From assembly GCA_027317105.1 (NCBI GenBank), contig DAHVFH010000044.1, forward strand, positions 1-28,004: 28,004 bases of DNA, written 5' to 3'. Positions 1-7,440 of the stretch are shown one piece after another. The DNA is from Cytophagales bacterium. GTDB lineage: Bacteria; Bacteroidota; Bacteroidia; Cytophagales; Cyclobacteriaceae. Each line of letters begins with the position of its first letter. Within the stretch, counting starts at the first letter, position 1. The notes under the pieces were generated by a model. That model did not search any database, was not told the DNA's origin, and saw only the letters and a list, made by a program, of their open reading frames with translations. A program made the translations under genes and the position numbers.

Positions 1-1001
1 TTTTCTTCGCTCAACGGCTTTCGGATAAATACAAGTCAAAAATTTACTTGAAACGTGAAGACCTTTGTCATACAGGTGCGCATAAAATTAACAACACCAT
101 TGGTCAGATACTTTTGGCAAAGCGTTTAGGCAAACAAAAAATAATAGCTGAAACGGGAGCGGGGCAACATGGCGTGGCCACAGCTACGGTTTGCGCGTTG
201 ATGGGCATGGAGTGTGTGGTTTACATGGGGCAGTTGGATATTGATAGACAACGACCAAATGTGGAACGCATGCGGATTCTGGGAGCAAAAGTTGTGGCCG
301 CTACTTCCGGAAACATGACGCTGAAAGATGCAACAAACGAGGCAATGCGTCATTGGATTAGTCACCCAACGGATACACATTATATCATCGGATCTGTGGT
401 TGGCCCTCATCCCTATCCCGATATGGTAAGCCGATTTCAATCGGTGATTAGCGAAGAAATGAAAGGTCAATTAACTCAAGAAATCGGAAATCCTTTTCCT
501 GATTATGTGATCGCTTGCGTGGGTGGTGGCAGCAATGCCGCGGGTGCCTTCTATCATTTTTTGGAAGACGAGCATGTGAAGTTGATTGGTGTGGAGGCTG
601 CCGGATTGGGAGTAGACTCAGGCGAGTCGGCTGCAACAACGGTACTGGGCAAAATTGGAATTTTGCACGGAAGTAAATCCTTACTCATGCAAACAGCCGA
701 TGGGCAAGTTGTTGAACCCTATTCAATTTCGGCAGGACTGGACTATCCGGGAATAGGCCCATTGCATGCGCATCTTTTTGAAACAGGTCGTGTACAATTT
801 TTGAATGCAACCGATGACGAGGCGATGAAGGCTGGAATTGAATTAAGTCGCCTGGAAGGAATTATTGCAGCGATTGAAAGTGCACATGCTATCGCTGCCA
901 TCAGTCAGCTCGATTTGGATGCAGACGATGTGGTGGTCGTTAATCTCTCTGGGCGAGGGGATAAGGATTTGGAAACGTATATCAAGTGGGGAAAATATTA
1001 A
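1..1001 (+). CDS. trpB: Tryptophan synthase beta chain, 5' end missing
   Basis: TrpB is the PLP enzyme that condenses indole with L-serine to give tryptophan in the cytosolic alpha2-beta2 complex with TrpA. The frame is open from base 3, reading FFAQRLSDKYKSKIYLKRED, so the real start lies outside the window and the TTG at 48 is internal. About 333 residues are visible of a family usually near 400. Diagnostic pieces: the PLP-lysine motif HTGAHKINN (Lys codon at 84-86), the catalytic-Glu motif ETGAGQHG, the phosphate-binding loop GGGSN, and the C-terminal SGRGDKD that contacts the PLP ring. It ends with TAA at 999-1001 and is followed 105 bp later by trpA, the usual trpBA order. Identification is secure; only the missing N-terminus limits the entry. 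Confidence 0.97.
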   Translation, partial: FFAQRLSDKYKSKIYLKREDLCHTGAHKINNTIGQILLAKRLGKQKIIAETGAGQHGVATATVCALMGMECVVYMGQLDIDRQRPNVERMRILGAKVVAATSGNMTLKDATNEAMRHWISHPTDTHYIIGSVVGPHPYPDMVSRFQSVISEEMKGQLTQEIGNPFPDYVIACVGGGSNAAGAFYHFLEDEHVKLIGVEAAGLGVDSGESAATTVLGKIGILHGSKSLLMQTADGQVVEPYSISAGLDYPGIGPLHAHLFETGRVQFLNATDDEAMKAGIELSRLEGIIAAIESAHAIAAISQLDLDADDVVVVNLSGRGDKDLETYIKWGKY

Positions 1002-1017
1002 GAATTGGATGCTGGTA

Positions 1018-1085
1018 ACTGGATTCTGGATGCTACAAATTGGATTCCTGATACTGGATTCTGGTTACTCGATGTTGGATAATTA
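1018..1085. repeat. Degenerate direct repeat, about 35-bp period, in the trpB-trpA gap
   Basis: The 12-mer ACTGGATTCTGG occurs at 1018-1029 and again at 1053-1064. Variants of GGATnCTGG fill the rest of the spacer (GGATGCTGG just upstream, GATGTTGGAT at its end). The pattern looks like a decayed low-complexity repeat between two co-transcribed genes. No hairpin or promoter was recognised in it. Function unknown. Confidence 0.6.
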
Positions 1086-1106
1086 AACTTGGAATAATTT
1101 TATAAA

Positions 1107-1886
1107 ATGGAAAATAGGATCAATCAACTCTTCCTTAAAAAGAAAAAAAATATTTTGTCTGTGTACTACACGGCCGGATATCCAAAATTGACGGACACTA
1201 CGCTTATCGCGGAAGCATTGGAAGAAGCAGGTGTGGATATTATTGAAATCGGGATTCCATTTTCTGATCCGGTCGCTGATGGCTCGGTAATTCAGGCAAG
1301 CAATAAAGTAGCACTTGATAATGGAATGACGGTGAAATTGCTTTTGGAGCAGGTAAGTGAAATAAGAAAGAAAGTAAAACTTCCGATTATCCTTATGGGT
1401 TATCTCAACCCTGTTCTTCAGTATAGAATGGAAAAGTTTTGCAAAGAAGCCACAGCAGCAGGGGTCGATGGAATGATCCTTCCTGATTTGCCACTTTATG
1501 AATATGAAAACGAATACAAAAAGCTATTTGTAAAGAACGGACTAAAAAATATTTTTCTTGTTTCGCCCACCACCTCAGACGAGCGAATTGGATTGATCGA
1601 CCAGGCTACCGATAGCTTTATCTATGCCGTGTCTTCATCCAGTACCACGGGTGCAAAAATAGACTTCTCAGAAGATCAGAAGGAATATTTCGAAAAGTTA
1701 GTGAACATGAAATTGAAAAACCCATTTCTTATTGGTTTTGGAATTTCAAATCATGCCACATTCAAGAACGCGTGCAACTACGGTGCGGGTGCCATCGTTG
1801 GAAGTGCATTCATCCAACTTTTGTCATCAGCCAAAGATTTGCAATCTGAAATCAGAAACTTTATCATCACTTTAAGGAATGAATGA
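1107..1886 (+). CDS. trpA: Tryptophan synthase alpha chain
   Basis: TrpA cleaves indole-3-glycerol phosphate to indole and glyceraldehyde 3-phosphate and channels indole to TrpB. The 259 residues match a normal TIM-barrel TrpA. Catalytic acids are visible: Glu47 in IIEIGIPFSDP (Glu49 of the Salmonella enzyme) and Asp58 in DPVADGS (Asp60). Other family marks are MGYLNPV, the loop-6 stretch VSPTTSDERI, SSSSTTG, and the phosphate-binding GFGIS and GAGAIVGSA segments near the C-terminus. The ATG at 1107 follows the A-rich string TATAAA rather than a Shine-Dalgarno, as is usual in Bacteroidota. It should be expressed with trpB from a promoter outside the window, and is followed 61 bp later by a DAHP synthase gene. 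Confidence 0.97.
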   Translation: MENRINQLFLKKKKNILSVYYTAGYPKLTDTTLIAEALEEAGVDIIEIGIPFSDPVADGSVIQASNKVALDNGMTVKLLLEQVSEIRKKVKLPIILMGYLNPVLQYRMEKFCKEATAAGVDGMILPDLPLYEYENEYKKLFVKNGLKNIFLVSPTTSDERIGLIDQATDSFIYAVSSSSTTGAKIDFSEDQKEYFEKLVNMKLKNPFLIGFGISNHATFKNACNYGAGAIVGSAFIQLLSSAKDLQSEIRNFIITLRNE

Positions 1887-1947
1887 TAAACGTAAAAGAC
1901 TTAAGCCCGATTTTTAACTTTCAACCTTGAACTTTTAACTCTTTCCC

Positions 1948-2958
1948 ATGATCATCCAACTCTCCGAACAAATTACTGCAACCCAAAGAGAAACAATAAT
2001 TTCTTGCGTTCTTAAATTGGGCTATAAACCGAATGATGTAACAACTCAGAAGGGAAGATACATTGTGGGTATCGGTAAAAAAGAATTTGATATTCGAATG
2101 TTGGGTAGCATGCCGGGCATTGTGGACATCCATCGGGTGTCAGATGATTACAAGTTTGTTTCAAATAAATGGAAGGTAAATAGAACGGTTATTGACTTAG
2201 GCGATGGTGTGCTTATTGGCGATGGTTCACTGGCAATCATGGCTGGGCCGTGTTCAATCGAAAATGAAAAGCAAATTGAAGATACCATCAATCATCTGAA
2301 AGAAAATGGAGTAGGGATTATGCGCGGTGGTGTATTCAAGCCGAGGAGTTCACCTTATGCCTTTCGTGGTTTAGGTATTGATGGGTTGAAGCTCTGGTAT
2401 TCATTGGCCAGAAAGGCTGGGATTAAGATTGTGAGTGAGGTGATGCAGGTAAGTCAGATTGAAGAAATGGTTGACTATGTGGATATTTTTCAAGTAGGCG
2501 CCCGGAATACCCAGAATTTTAATCTTCTGGATGAACTCGGAAAGGTTGATAAACCAGTCATGATCAAGCGTGGAATATCGGGAACGATTGATGAGTTGTT
2601 GTCATCTGCCGAGTATGTTTTTTCTGCAGGCAATGAAAAGCTCATGCTCTGCGAACGGGGCATCCGCACGTACGAAAGAGCAAGCCGAAATACATTCGAC
2701 ATTAATGCCATCCCGATATTAAAAGAAAAGACCCACTTGCCCATCATTGCAGACCCATCACATGGTGTCGGCATAAGGGAATATGTGGAACCTGTAGCCT
2801 TAGCTGCTGCAGTGGCGGGAGCCGATGGCATTATTTACGAAACCCACCAAAAACCGGAAGAGGCATTTAGCGATGGTCAGCAGACGCTGGATTTTGCTGA
2901 GTCGGCTAGAATGATTCAGAAATTAAATAAAGTACGGCAACTTCTAACCTCATATTAA
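1948..2958 (+). CDS. aroF: 3-deoxy-7-phosphoheptulonate (DAHP) synthase, type I-beta with regulatory domain
   Basis: It joins phosphoenolpyruvate and erythrose 4-phosphate to DAHP, the first committed step of the shikimate pathway. At 336 residues it has the architecture of the Thermotoga maritima enzyme: a ferredoxin-like regulatory domain (about 1-75) followed by a TIM barrel. The metal ligands known for the Thermotoga enzyme fall at the same numbers here: Cys102 (AGPCSIE), His272 (DPSHGVG), Glu298 (IIYETH) and Asp309 (FSDGQQ). KPRSSPYAFRG (131-141) is the substrate-binding loop. There is no chorismate mutase domain. Its position behind trpBA suggests it supplies chorismate for tryptophan. 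In the Thermotoga relative the N-terminal domain confers tyrosine/phenylalanine inhibition, so the effector here is only inferred. The family is secure; the symbol could equally be aroA or aroG depending on naming scheme. Confidence 0.94.
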   Translation: MIIQLSEQITATQRETIISCVLKLGYKPNDVTTQKGRYIVGIGKKEFDIRMLGSMPGIVDIHRVSDDYKFVSNKWKVNRTVIDLGDGVLIGDGSLAIMAGPCSIENEKQIEDTINHLKENGVGIMRGGVFKPRSSPYAFRGLGIDGLKLWYSLARKAGIKIVSEVMQVSQIEEMVDYVDIFQVGARNTQNFNLLDELGKVDKPVMIKRGISGTIDELLSSAEYVFSAGNEKLMLCERGIRTYERASRNTFDINAIPILKEKTHLPIIADPSHGVGIREYVEPVALAAAVAGADGIIYETHQKPEEAFSDGQQTLDFAESARMIQKLNKVRQLLTSY

Positions 2959-2984
2959 CCAAATACCTTAAATCCAAGGATCAT

Positions 2985-3251
2985 TTGTTAAAAGCATCTT
3001 CGTGTGGTGAAGAAAATGCAAAGATCAAAACCTTAAATGGGATTATTTGGATGGAGATTGGTGATGGGATGGCTGCATACCAATCATTTAAGGCAGCAAC
3101 AGAATTGGATGAAGGTTTTGAGGCACCTAAAACGATTTTAAAGGCCTATTTCAATGAGCACAGCAAATCGCAATCATTAGCCACCATTGACCGAGGAGGT
3201 ATTGACGCCCCCATGATTTTGCTGAGTCATCAAGGCCTATCTGGAAATTGA
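2985..3251 (+). pseudogene. Possible TPR-protein remnant in the aroF-antitoxin gap
   Basis: The 356-bp spacer after the DAHP synthase holds one open frame of about 88 residues that has only a TTG as a start and is also open backwards into the end of aroF. Its central part (TLNGIIWMEIGDGMAAYQSF, then KAATELDEGFEAP) has the spacing of a single tetratricopeptide repeat, with Gly and Ala at the usual helix-packing positions. One lone TPR without a proper start, membrane segment or partner is more like a leftover of a larger TPR protein than a working gene. It could also be chance coding potential. No function is assigned. Confidence 0.3.
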
Positions 3252-3302
3252 CCAACTTGCAAAATGCCATTTTGGCCTTTTAAATTTTGTAATAAAGAAA
3301 TG

Positions 3303-3310
3303 TATCTTTG
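3303..3310 (+). promoter_or_regulatory. Candidate -7 element (TATCTTTG) of the antitoxin-toxin module
   Basis: TATCTTTG fits the Bacteroidota -7 consensus TAnnTTTG exactly and lies only four bases before the ATG at 3315. No TTTG or TTG stands 19-21 bp upstream; the nearest TTTG candidates are 13 and 28 bp away. If the element is used, the transcript would start at or next to the start codon and have almost no leader. Confidence 0.35.
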
Positions 3311-3314
3311 AACT

Positions 3315-3518
3315 ATGATAGTAGAAAGAACAGATACGGAAATTATTTTTAGACTTCCTACCTCCACGGACACGAAAGGACTTCAGGAAATCTACAATTA
3401 CTTGAAATTTAAAGAATTAGTAAAGGGCAGCACCGCAACAGAGAATGAGGCCAATCTTTTGGCCGCGGAGTCGAAAAAAAATTGGTGGACTGAAAACAAA
3501 AACCGTTTTATAAAGTGA
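3315..3518 (+). CDS. Small putative antitoxin partner of a PIN-domain protein
   Basis: This 67-residue protein has a short N-terminal strand (TEIIFRLPTSTD), a predicted helix (GLQEIYNYLKFKELV), a linker (KGSTATENEA) and an aromatic/basic tail ending KKNWWTENKNRFIK. I recognise no DNA-binding domain with confidence. The assignment as antitoxin rests on small size, position directly before a PIN-domain gene, and the GTGA overlap (3515-3518) in which its TGA stop overlaps the toxin GTG start, the translational coupling usual for VapBC-type pairs. The Trp-rich C-terminus could be the segment that occupies the toxin active site, which is inference. The ATG at 3315 lies just behind a TATCTTTG -7-like element. 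Confidence 0.6.
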   Translation: MIVERTDTEIIFRLPTSTDTKGLQEIYNYLKFKELVKGSTATENEANLLAAESKKNWWTENKNRFIK

Positions 3519-3961
3519 AGATTGGGGTGGATACCAACATTGTATTCAGTTCTTTACTGAATGTAGAAAGTCAAATCCACAACATCCTTTTTTACTCTAA
3601 TGGAATCTTTGATTTTTATACTCCAGAATTGATGGTGGGCGAATTGGAGAGATATTCCAATAAGATTTCCCTGCTTTCAAAAATGGATTCATCTCGATTG
3701 GCTGAAGCAAAACATAGACTTTTTAGATGTATTAATTTAATATCTGAAAATCTTGTAGCTGAATTAAATAGGCAAGAAGCCCTTCACCTTACCAAAGACA
3801 TAGATGAAGATGACACACCCTTCGTGGCGCTAGCTATGCAACTACAATGTCCGCTCTGGACAGGCGACAAAAAACTGGTAGAAAGAGTCAAGGAGAAAGG
3901 ATTTTTATCGATTGTGACGACCAAATACTTAGCCGAATTAAAAGAACGTATTTCTCTTTAA
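3515..3961 (+). CDS. PIN-domain ribonuclease, putative toxin
   Basis: PIN-domain proteins are Mg-dependent single-strand ribonucleases; in toxin-antitoxin modules they cut tRNA or other RNA until bound by the antitoxin. The 148 residues show the family's acidic tetrad: Asp6 in VDTNIVFSSLL, Glu43 or Glu45 in VGELERY, an Asp in the acidic run DIDEDDTPFVALA (95-107), and Asp118 in WTGDKK. All catalytic positions are present, so the enzyme appears intact. The start is GTG at 3515, overlapping the stop of the small upstream gene; no better start lies nearby. The pair sits between biosynthetic and transport genes with no mobile element in sight. The biological target cannot be read from the sequence, and it could also act as a non-toxin RNase. 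Confidence 0.78.
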   Translation: MKIGVDTNIVFSSLLNVESQIHNILFYSNGIFDFYTPELMVGELERYSNKISLLSKMDSSRLAEAKHRLFRCINLISENLVAELNRQEALHLTKDIDEDDTPFVALAMQLQCPLWTGDKKLVERVKEKGFLSIVTTKYLAELKERISL

Positions 3962-4045
3962 CTTTATTGGTTACCCTAAAATATTCCAAGCAGATTTGCG
4001 TCACCAAGTTATATCCATTCATGTTCACTTCTACTTATTTTATTT

Positions 4046-4741
4046 ATGCCCGATGTTGTACTACTTTCAGAGCAATTAACCAAAACCTATTCTTCTGCTG
4101 ACAAGAAATTAACCGTATTGGATCAAGTTTCTTTTCAGGCCGAGCAAGGCACGAGCCTTTCAATAATCGGCCCGTCGGGTAGCGGCAAAACGACCTTGCT
4201 TGGATTGTGCGCGGGGCTAGATGTACCCACCAGTGGGTCAATTTCTTTGATGGGCTTTAAGCTCAATGCCATGAGTGAAGACGATCGGGCGTATGTCAGA
4301 AACCAGTTTGTTGGTTTTGTCTTTCAAAATTTCCAGTTGCTTTCAACGCTTACCGCGTTGGAGAATGTAATGGTGCCGCTTGAACTCCGCGGAGAAAAAA
4401 ATATAGCGAACAAGGCCAAAGCACTGCTTGCGAGAGTGGGGTTGGCCGATCGCTTGCATCATTATCCCTCACAGCTTTCGGGTGGAGAGCAACAACGGGT
4501 AGCGATTGCAAGGGCTTTTATTGCCGCGCCAAGGATTTTGTTTGCCGATGAACCAACAGGAAACTTGGATGAAGAAAATGCACAACAAGTGGTTGACCTA
4601 CTTTTTGAGATGAACCGACAGGAAAAAACAACTTTGGTTTTGGTGACCCATAACCTTGAACTGGCTCAAAAGACAGAGCGTATTTTACAGATGAAAGGCG
4701 GACACTTGATTCAAGATTCAAAACTGAAAAATCAAAATTGA
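4046..4741 (+). CDS. ABC transporter ATP-binding protein, LolD/YbbA-like
   Basis: This is the ATPase of a MacB/LolCDE/YbbA-type exporter or extractor that works on periplasmic or membrane substrates rather than import. All motifs are intact in 231 residues: Walker A GPSGSGKT (42-49), Q-loop VFQNFQ (Gln94), signature LSGGEQQ (144-150), Walker B ILFADEP with catalytic Glu169, D-loop GNLDEE and the H-loop His202 in VTHN. The next gene, 46 bp downstream, is its likely permease. The last residues (SKLKNQN) are encoded inside an AT-rich inverted repeat and look like an accidental extension past the conserved end. The substrate is unknown; YbbA is the nearest analogue because of the permease architecture. 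Confidence 0.9.
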   Translation: MPDVVLLSEQLTKTYSSADKKLTVLDQVSFQAEQGTSLSIIGPSGSGKTTLLGLCAGLDVPTSGSISLMGFKLNAMSEDDRAYVRNQFVGFVFQNFQLLSTLTALENVMVPLELRGEKNIANKAKALLARVGLADRLHHYPSQLSGGEQQRVAIARAFIAAPRILFADEPTGNLDEENAQQVVDLLFEMNRQEKTTLVLVTHNLELAQKTERILQMKGGHLIQDSKLKNQN

Positions 4742-4770
4742 ACAGAAACTAAGTTTTGAATTTTGAATCT
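4714..4770. repeat. AT-rich inverted repeat overlapping the end of the ABC ATPase gene
   Basis: AGATTCAAAA at 4714-4723 is perfectly complementary to TTTTGAATCT at 4761-4770, and the intervening bases contain further TTTTGAA/TCAAAA words. The left arm lies inside the coding sequence and supplies its last codons. The same words recur at 7372-7438 and 16320-16400, so this appears to be one copy of a dispersed intergenic element. In transcript form it could fold into a hairpin between the ATPase and permease genes. Confidence 0.6.
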
Positions 4771-4787
4771 CTAATTTGTAATTAAAT

Positions 4788-7364
4788 ATGCTCGAATACA
4801 CCATCAAGATAAAGCGAAAGACCAAGAATATTTTCCGTGATCCGTGGGTTTGGAAAATGGCATGGCGCGATGGTCGTCATAATTTTTCGCGGCTGTTTCT
4901 TTTCATGGCTTCGCTGGTTACAGGGATTGCTGCGGTGGTCGCCATCAGTTCACTCAACTATTCGCTACAAGATGAGTTGGATCGGAATGCTAAGGAATTG
5001 ATTGGGGCGGACTTGGTTATCAATGGCAATAAAAAATTTGATACGGCCTGGACCAACCTTCTTGACAAGGCCAAGGTAACGATCGCCAAAGATGCCGACA
5101 TGGCTTCGATGGTGATGTTCATGAACACCGGCAATTCGCGTTTGGTAAAAGTGACTGGACTGGAAGGCTCTTTTCCGTTTTACGGTCAGATGGTAACGCA
5201 GCCTGCCGATGCGTATTTAAAAGTTCAGGGAGGTAATTACGTGATGTTGGATGAAACGCTGGCTACACAATATGAAGTGAGCTCGAATGATTCCATCAAG
5301 GTGGGAAACAAAATATTTATTGTGGCCGGGGTGGTCACCAAAATTCCGGGTGGGGGAGGACTTACCTCCACGCTGGCACCAGCAGTTTATGTTTCTTTAA
5401 AATCGCTGGATTCCACCGGACTCGTTCAATTTGGAAGCCGCATTGGATACAGTATTTATGTGAAGACCAAATCGGAGAAGGAGACCCAAAAATTGATAGA
5501 GCAAGTGAAGCCATTGGCAAAGAAGTTAGGTAATTCAATTGAAACGGTAGAGCGAAGAAAGGAGCAACTGGGAAGAAGTTTTAGTTTGGTGTATCGGTTT
5601 TTTTCGTTGCTCGCTTTTGTGGCCCTGATTTTAGGCTGTATAGGGGTCGCCAGCTCAGTTCACATTTATGCGCGAGAAAAGCGGGAAGAGGTGGCCATGT
5701 TGCGTTGCATTGGCTCTTCGGGTTGGCAGGCCTTCAATATTTATTTTATTCAGGTTTTTATATTAGGGATTATTGGCAGCCTTATCGGTGCTCTTTTAGG
5801 TGTTGCCATTCACCAGATTATTCCAATTGTTTTTAAAGAATATTTGCCAGGTGACATTCAATTTTTTGTCTCGTTGCGTGCCATGGGGGAAGGGATTTTG
5901 ATTGGCACAATCGTATCGGTATTATTTACCTTATTGCCCTTAGTTTCAGTTCGGTTCGTACCTCCTCTCGCGGTGCTAAGAGCGGATTTTATCCCAGGCC
6001 GGATTTTTTCTAAAACGCGGATCACAGCAATCGCATTGATCGTTCTGTTTCCAATTTTGACAGCTGCTTACCAAACCAAAAGTTTTATCACAGCAGGAAT
6101 TTTCTCAGGCGGCATCGCGGTAGCTTTGGGGTGTTTGGTATTGGTGGCAGGTGGGCTTCTCTATTTGGTGAGAGAGTTTTTCCCTTCTAATGCATCTTTT
6201 ATTTTTCGCCATGCCCTTTCCAACTTGTTTCGTCCCAATAACCAAACACGGATGTTGATGGTTACGATTGGGTTAGGGGCATTCATAATTTCAGTATTAA
6301 ATATCATTGAAGGAAGTTTATTAAATCAGGTTGAGTTTAAAGGAAATAAGAATCAATCGAATACCATCTTGTTTGATATTCAGCCCAACCAAAAGGAAGG
6401 GGTGATAAAATTGACTGAAGAAAATAAATTGCCGATTAATCAGATTGTGCCAATCATTACCTGTCGACTTAGCGAGCTTAAAGGCCGCACTGTCGAAGTC
6501 ATTCAAAAAGACACGACAACTATTCCGGATTGGGCGTTGACCCGCGAGTATCGGGTAACCTATCGTGACAGCCTTACCGCATCAGAAGAATTGATGAGTG
6601 GCAAGCTTCAATATTTTGTAAAAGGTAGAATACGCGATTCTGTTTTCGTTACCATTTCCGAACAGATGCATGAAACCCTTCGCGCAGGAGTGGGGGATTC
6701 ACTGGTATTCGATGTGCAAGGAGTGCCCATCAAGGTTTTCATAAGCGGCATACGAAAAGTAGATTGGCCCAAAGATCCCCCCAATTTTATTTTTGTCTTT
6801 CCAAAAGAAATCCTCTCCAATGCGCCTCAAATATGGGTTGCTGCCACGCGGGTGGAAGATCCTAAAGTAGCTTCGAAATTTCAGCGCGAGTTAGTCACGA
6901 ACTTCCCGAATGTCTCTTTGATTGACTTACGATTGATCCTGAGTACCGTCAACGAGCTGTTTAGAAAAATTGGTTTGGTCGTTCGGTTTCTCGCCCTCTT
7001 TAGCGTGGTCACTGGGTTGGTGGTGTTAGCAGGTGCTGTGATCAATAGTAAATTTGTTCGCATTAAAGAAAATGTTTTGTTGCGCACGTTAGGTGCACGC
7101 ACGAATCAAATCGTAAAAATTACTTTAGTTGAATATGGGTATTTAGGATTGTTTAGCTCGATTACCTCCTTGGTGCTGGCGTTTGGTGGGGGATGGCTGC
7201 TGACCAAATTTTTCTTTGAAGTAAAGCTGGCCGCGAATTATTCAGAGCTGCTTATCATTAGCTCTGGCGTAGTAGTGCTTACTGTATTTATTGGCTGGTT
7301 GAATTCAAGGGAAGTAATCAACACATCGCCATTGGAAGCATTGCGGAAGGAAGGGGGGAATTAA
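4788..7364 (+). CDS. Large FtsX-type ABC permease, YbbP-like
   Basis: The 858-residue protein is the membrane partner of the preceding ATPase. About ten hydrophobic segments are visible: one near 35-60, then 267-292, 315-340, 370-390, 405-425, 435-455, 485-505, and three at the C-terminus (about 735-760, 785-805, 818-840). The segments after 267 and 735 form two FtsX domains, each with a typical coupling helix (EVAMLRCIGSSGWQ and ENVLLRTLGARTNQ). Two large soluble regions (60-265 and 510-730) would sit in the periplasm. Ten segments and a fused double FtsX core fit the YbbP group rather than LolC/E or MacB, which have four. In E. coli ybbAP neighbours the esterase gene tesA; no esterase is seen here. 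A role in handling lipids or hydrophobic molecules is inference. Confidence 0.85.
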   Translation: MLEYTIKIKRKTKNIFRDPWVWKMAWRDGRHNFSRLFLFMASLVTGIAAVVAISSLNYSLQDELDRNAKELIGADLVINGNKKFDTAWTNLLDKAKVTIAKDADMASMVMFMNTGNSRLVKVTGLEGSFPFYGQMVTQPADAYLKVQGGNYVMLDETLATQYEVSSNDSIKVGNKIFIVAGVVTKIPGGGGLTSTLAPAVYVSLKSLDSTGLVQFGSRIGYSIYVKTKSEKETQKLIEQVKPLAKKLGNSIETVERRKEQLGRSFSLVYRFFSLLAFVALILGCIGVASSVHIYAREKREEVAMLRCIGSSGWQAFNIYFIQVFILGIIGSLIGALLGVAIHQIIPIVFKEYLPGDIQFFVSLRAMGEGILIGTIVSVLFTLLPLVSVRFVPPLAVLRADFIPGRIFSKTRITAIALIVLFPILTAAYQTKSFITAGIFSGGIAVALGCLVLVAGGLLYLVREFFPSNASFIFRHALSNLFRPNNQTRMLMVTIGLGAFIISVLNIIEGSLLNQVEFKGNKNQSNTILFDIQPNQKEGVIKLTEENKLPINQIVPIITCRLSELKGRTVEVIQKDTTTIPDWALTREYRVTYRDSLTASEELMSGKLQYFVKGRIRDSVFVTISEQMHETLRAGVGDSLVFDVQGVPIKVFISGIRKVDWPKDPPNFIFVFPKEILSNAPQIWVAATRVEDPKVASKFQRELVTNFPNVSLIDLRLILSTVNELFRKIGLVVRFLALFSVVTGLVVLAGAVINSKFVRIKENVLLRTLGARTNQIVKITLVEYGYLGLFSSITSLVLAFGGGWLLTKFFFEVKLAANYSELLIISSGVVVLTVFIGWLNSREVINTSPLEALRKEGGN

Positions 7365-7371
7365 AAAATTA

Positions 7372-7438
7372 CAAATTCAAAATTCAAGATTGAACATCTC
7401 AGGTCAGTTTTGAATTTTGAACCTTGAATTTTGAATTG
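7372..7438. terminator. Imperfect AT-rich hairpin between convergent genes, possible two-way terminator
   Basis: The left arm 7372-7394 and the right arm 7417-7438 are complementary over about 21 bp with one bulge and two mismatches, around a 22-base loop. They are built from the words CAAATTCAAAATTC and TTGAATTTTGAATT. The element fills the gap between the permease (+) and pyrE (-), where a bidirectional terminator would be expected. It is AT-rich without the GC-rich stem and U-tract of a standard intrinsic terminator, so it may simply be a copy of the dispersed repeat also seen at 4714 and 16320. Confidence 0.45.
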
Positions 7439-7440
7439 GA

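Noticed and set aside
1018..1085. Possible CRISPR-like or attachment-site repeat
   Set aside because: Only two full copies, degenerate, no constant spacers, no cas or integrase genes nearby.
865..1086. 73-residue plus-strand frame across the trpB end
   Set aside because: It overlaps trpB in another frame, and its tail is translated repeat (GFWML, GFLIL).
3271..3289. TTTG boxes as -33 partner for the -7 at 3303
   Set aside because: The spacings are 28 and 13 bp, outside the 17-23 bp range of known Bacteroidota promoters.
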